Shown here: positions 5,779-6,449 of the stretch, piece by piece
Numbering within the stretch: position 1 is the first letter of the stretch
How the letters are laid out: every line of letters begins with the position of its first letter
NCBI GenBank assembly: GCA_937901165.1
Contig: CALCGS010000141.1
Coordinates: forward strand, 1-6,449
Length of the DNA stretch: 6,449 nucleotides
Direction of reading: 5' to 3'
DNA from: an uncultured Alphaproteobacteria bacterium
Lineage (GTDB): Bacteria > Pseudomonadota > Alphaproteobacteria > Rs-D84
Program-made: the position numbers and the translations under genes
Notes under the pieces: generated by a model
The model's database searches: none
Told to the model about the DNA's origin: nothing
The model's input: only the letters and a program-made list of their open reading frames with translations

Positions 5779-5790
5779 GAATCGGGAATA
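5770..5790. other. Probable chimeric junction between two genomes
   Basis: Left of here the plus strand carries the 3' end of an AT-rich minus-strand gene. Right of here the plus strand carries the middle of a GC-rich cbiQ-like gene. Both lose their N-terminal coding part at the same place. 1921-1980 has 14 G/C of 60 and 6001-6060 has 42 of 60. No insertion sequence, inverted repeat, tRNA or integrase is seen at the boundary, which favours an assembly join over a mobile insertion. Confidence 0.75.
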
Positions 5791-6284
5791 TCACCGTTTA
5801 CGGTGGTGTGATTTCCATGCTCACACTGATGCTGAAAGGCGTGTTTTGCTTGATGGCTTCGTTTATACTGGTGGCAACGACCACAATGGATGCGATCTGT
5901 GCGGCGCTTCGCAAGCTCCGCGTTCCGAACATGATCGTCACGCTGCTGCTTCTGACCTACCGCTATATTTCCGTCATGGTGGATGAGGTGTCTGTTATGA
6001 CGACGGCCTACCGGCTGCGGGCGCCGGGGCAGAAGGGGATTCACTATTCTGCCTGGGGTTCGTTCCTCGGTCAGCTTCTGCTCCGCAGCATGGACAGGGC
6101 GGAGGAGCTGTATTCCGGCATGCAGCTGCGCGGGTTCAGCGGCGAATTCCGCTATGCGGATGTTGCTCCGGCGAAGCCGAAGGATTATCTGTATACCGTG
6201 TTTGCCGTTGGCGCGTTTTTCCTGTGCAGGATGATCAATATCGCAGCGCTGTTCGGCGGCATCGCATTGGGAGGCTCATTATGA
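5781..6284 (+). CDS. cbiQ: CbiQ/EcfT-like transporter transmembrane protein, 5' truncated
   Basis: This is the membrane-embedded T component of a cobalt- or ECF-type ABC importer, which links the substrate-binding part to the ATPases. About 167 C-terminal residues remain of a family normally near 250, so the first membrane helices are lost at the junction. Visible in order: IGNITVYGGVISM, a membrane helix (about 18-34), TMDAICAALRKLRVPNMIV (35-53), a helix leading into TYRYISVMVDEV, the cytoplasmic coupling segment AYRLRAPGQKG (76-86), LGQLLLRSMDRAEELYSGMQ (96-115), the second coupling motif LRGFSGE (116-122), and a final hydrophobic helix (about 137-165). The same frame stays open leftward to an ATG at 5667, but that part reads nothing like CbiQ and lies antisense to another gene, so it is not included. 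The TGA overlaps the next ATG (ATGA). GC-rich codons differ sharply from the left-hand genes. The substrate (cobalt or another) cannot be told. Confidence 0.88.
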   Translation: MGNITVYGGVISMLTLMLKGVFCLMASFILVATTTMDAICAALRKLRVPNMIVTLLLLTYRYISVMVDEVSVMTTAYRLRAPGQKGIHYSAWGSFLGQLLLRSMDRAEELYSGMQLRGFSGEFRYADVAPAKPKDYLYTVFAVGAFFLCRMINIAALFGGIALGGSL

Positions 6285-6449
6285 TACGATTTGAACATGT
6301 ATCCTGTGAATATGAAAAAGGGCAGACGATTCTGGATGATCTGTCTCTTGAAATCAGGGACGGCGATTCTGTTGGCCTGATCGGCGCAAACGGCGCGGGA
6401 AAAACAACGCTGATGAAGGTGCTGCTTGGCCTTCTGCCGTATCAGGGGC
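6281..6449 (+). CDS. cbiO: CbiO/EcfA-like ABC transporter ATPase, 3' end outside window
   Basis: This is the ATPase partner of the CbiQ-like protein. The first 56 residues are visible: MIRFEHVSCEYEKGQTIL with the A-loop aromatic Tyr11, DDLSLEIRDGDSVGLIG, Walker A GANGAGKTT (35-43), then LMKVLLGLLPYQG at the window edge. The ATG overlaps the upstream stop as ATGA, and GGGAGG (6269-6274) lies 6 nt upstream, so the two proteins are translationally coupled. The Q-loop, signature motif and Walker B lie beyond the window. ABC ATPase identity is certain; the CbiO/EcfA subfamily follows from the adjacent CbiQ-like gene. Confidence 0.92.
   Translation, partial: MIRFEHVSCEYEKGQTILDDLSLEIRDGDSVGLIGANGAGKTTLMKVLLGLLPYQG

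Noticed and set aside
5667..5780. N-terminal extension of the CbiQ-like frame back to the ATG at 5667
   Set aside because: The added residues (Cys-rich, no membrane helix) do not resemble CbiQ, there is no ribosome binding site, and the strand opposite carries a better coding stretch. The opening looks accidental.
5671..5790. Plus-strand frame reading a hydrophobic stretch (VVFAFPFFAFNFAII) as a frameshifted CbiQ N-terminus
   Set aside because: It looked like a membrane helix, but it is the exact complement of the Lys/Glu/Tyr-rich minus-strand gene and ends in no CbiQ-like motif. A genome junction explains the break better than a frameshift.

Overview
The window appears to join DNA from two different organisms. 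Positions 1 to about 5,775 are AT-rich (1921-1980 has 14 G/C in 60). The ribosomal protein L28 gene is of alphaproteobacterial type, and together with the gene set this suggests a small-genome, probably host- or gut-associated alphaproteobacterium. From about 5,785 to the end the DNA is GC-rich (6001-6060 has 42 G/C in 60) and encodes a cobalt/ECF-type transporter of the kind common in Firmicutes (Clostridia). Two oppositely oriented genes are cut at the same point, about 5770-5790, and both lack their N-terminal ends. That is the signature of an assembly chimera or, less likely, a true recombination breakpoint.

Left part, in order: clpB (minus strand, running off the left edge; a ClpB that starts directly at the first AAA+ domain and has no N-terminal substrate-binding domain); a divergent DUF4301 gene; rpmB (L28) with tRNA-Leu(CAA) 20 bp downstream and a clear intrinsic terminator; a secreted choloylglycine-hydrolase / penicillin-V-acylase family Ntn hydrolase with all key catalytic positions recognisable; a DUF1015 gene with its own strong promoter; and the 3' end of an unrecognised minus-strand gene converging on DUF1015 and ending at a hairpin terminator.

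Right part: the 3' two-thirds of a cbiQ/ecfT-like permease gene, overlapping by ATGA the start of a cbiO/ecfA-like ATPase gene that runs off the right edge.

The left genes do not form one pathway. They are mostly single-gene units with their own promoters (protein disaggregation, ribosome and tRNA, periplasmic amide hydrolysis, and two DUF proteins). The most interesting biological lead is the DUF4301 protein. Its motif order resembles UDP-sugar / UDP-GlcNAc pyrophosphorylases, and its family is best known from Bacteroidetes, so it may be an acquired, uncharacterised nucleotidyltransferase. I see no CRISPR array, insertion sequence or defence system. No stretch over 300 bases is without a gene.
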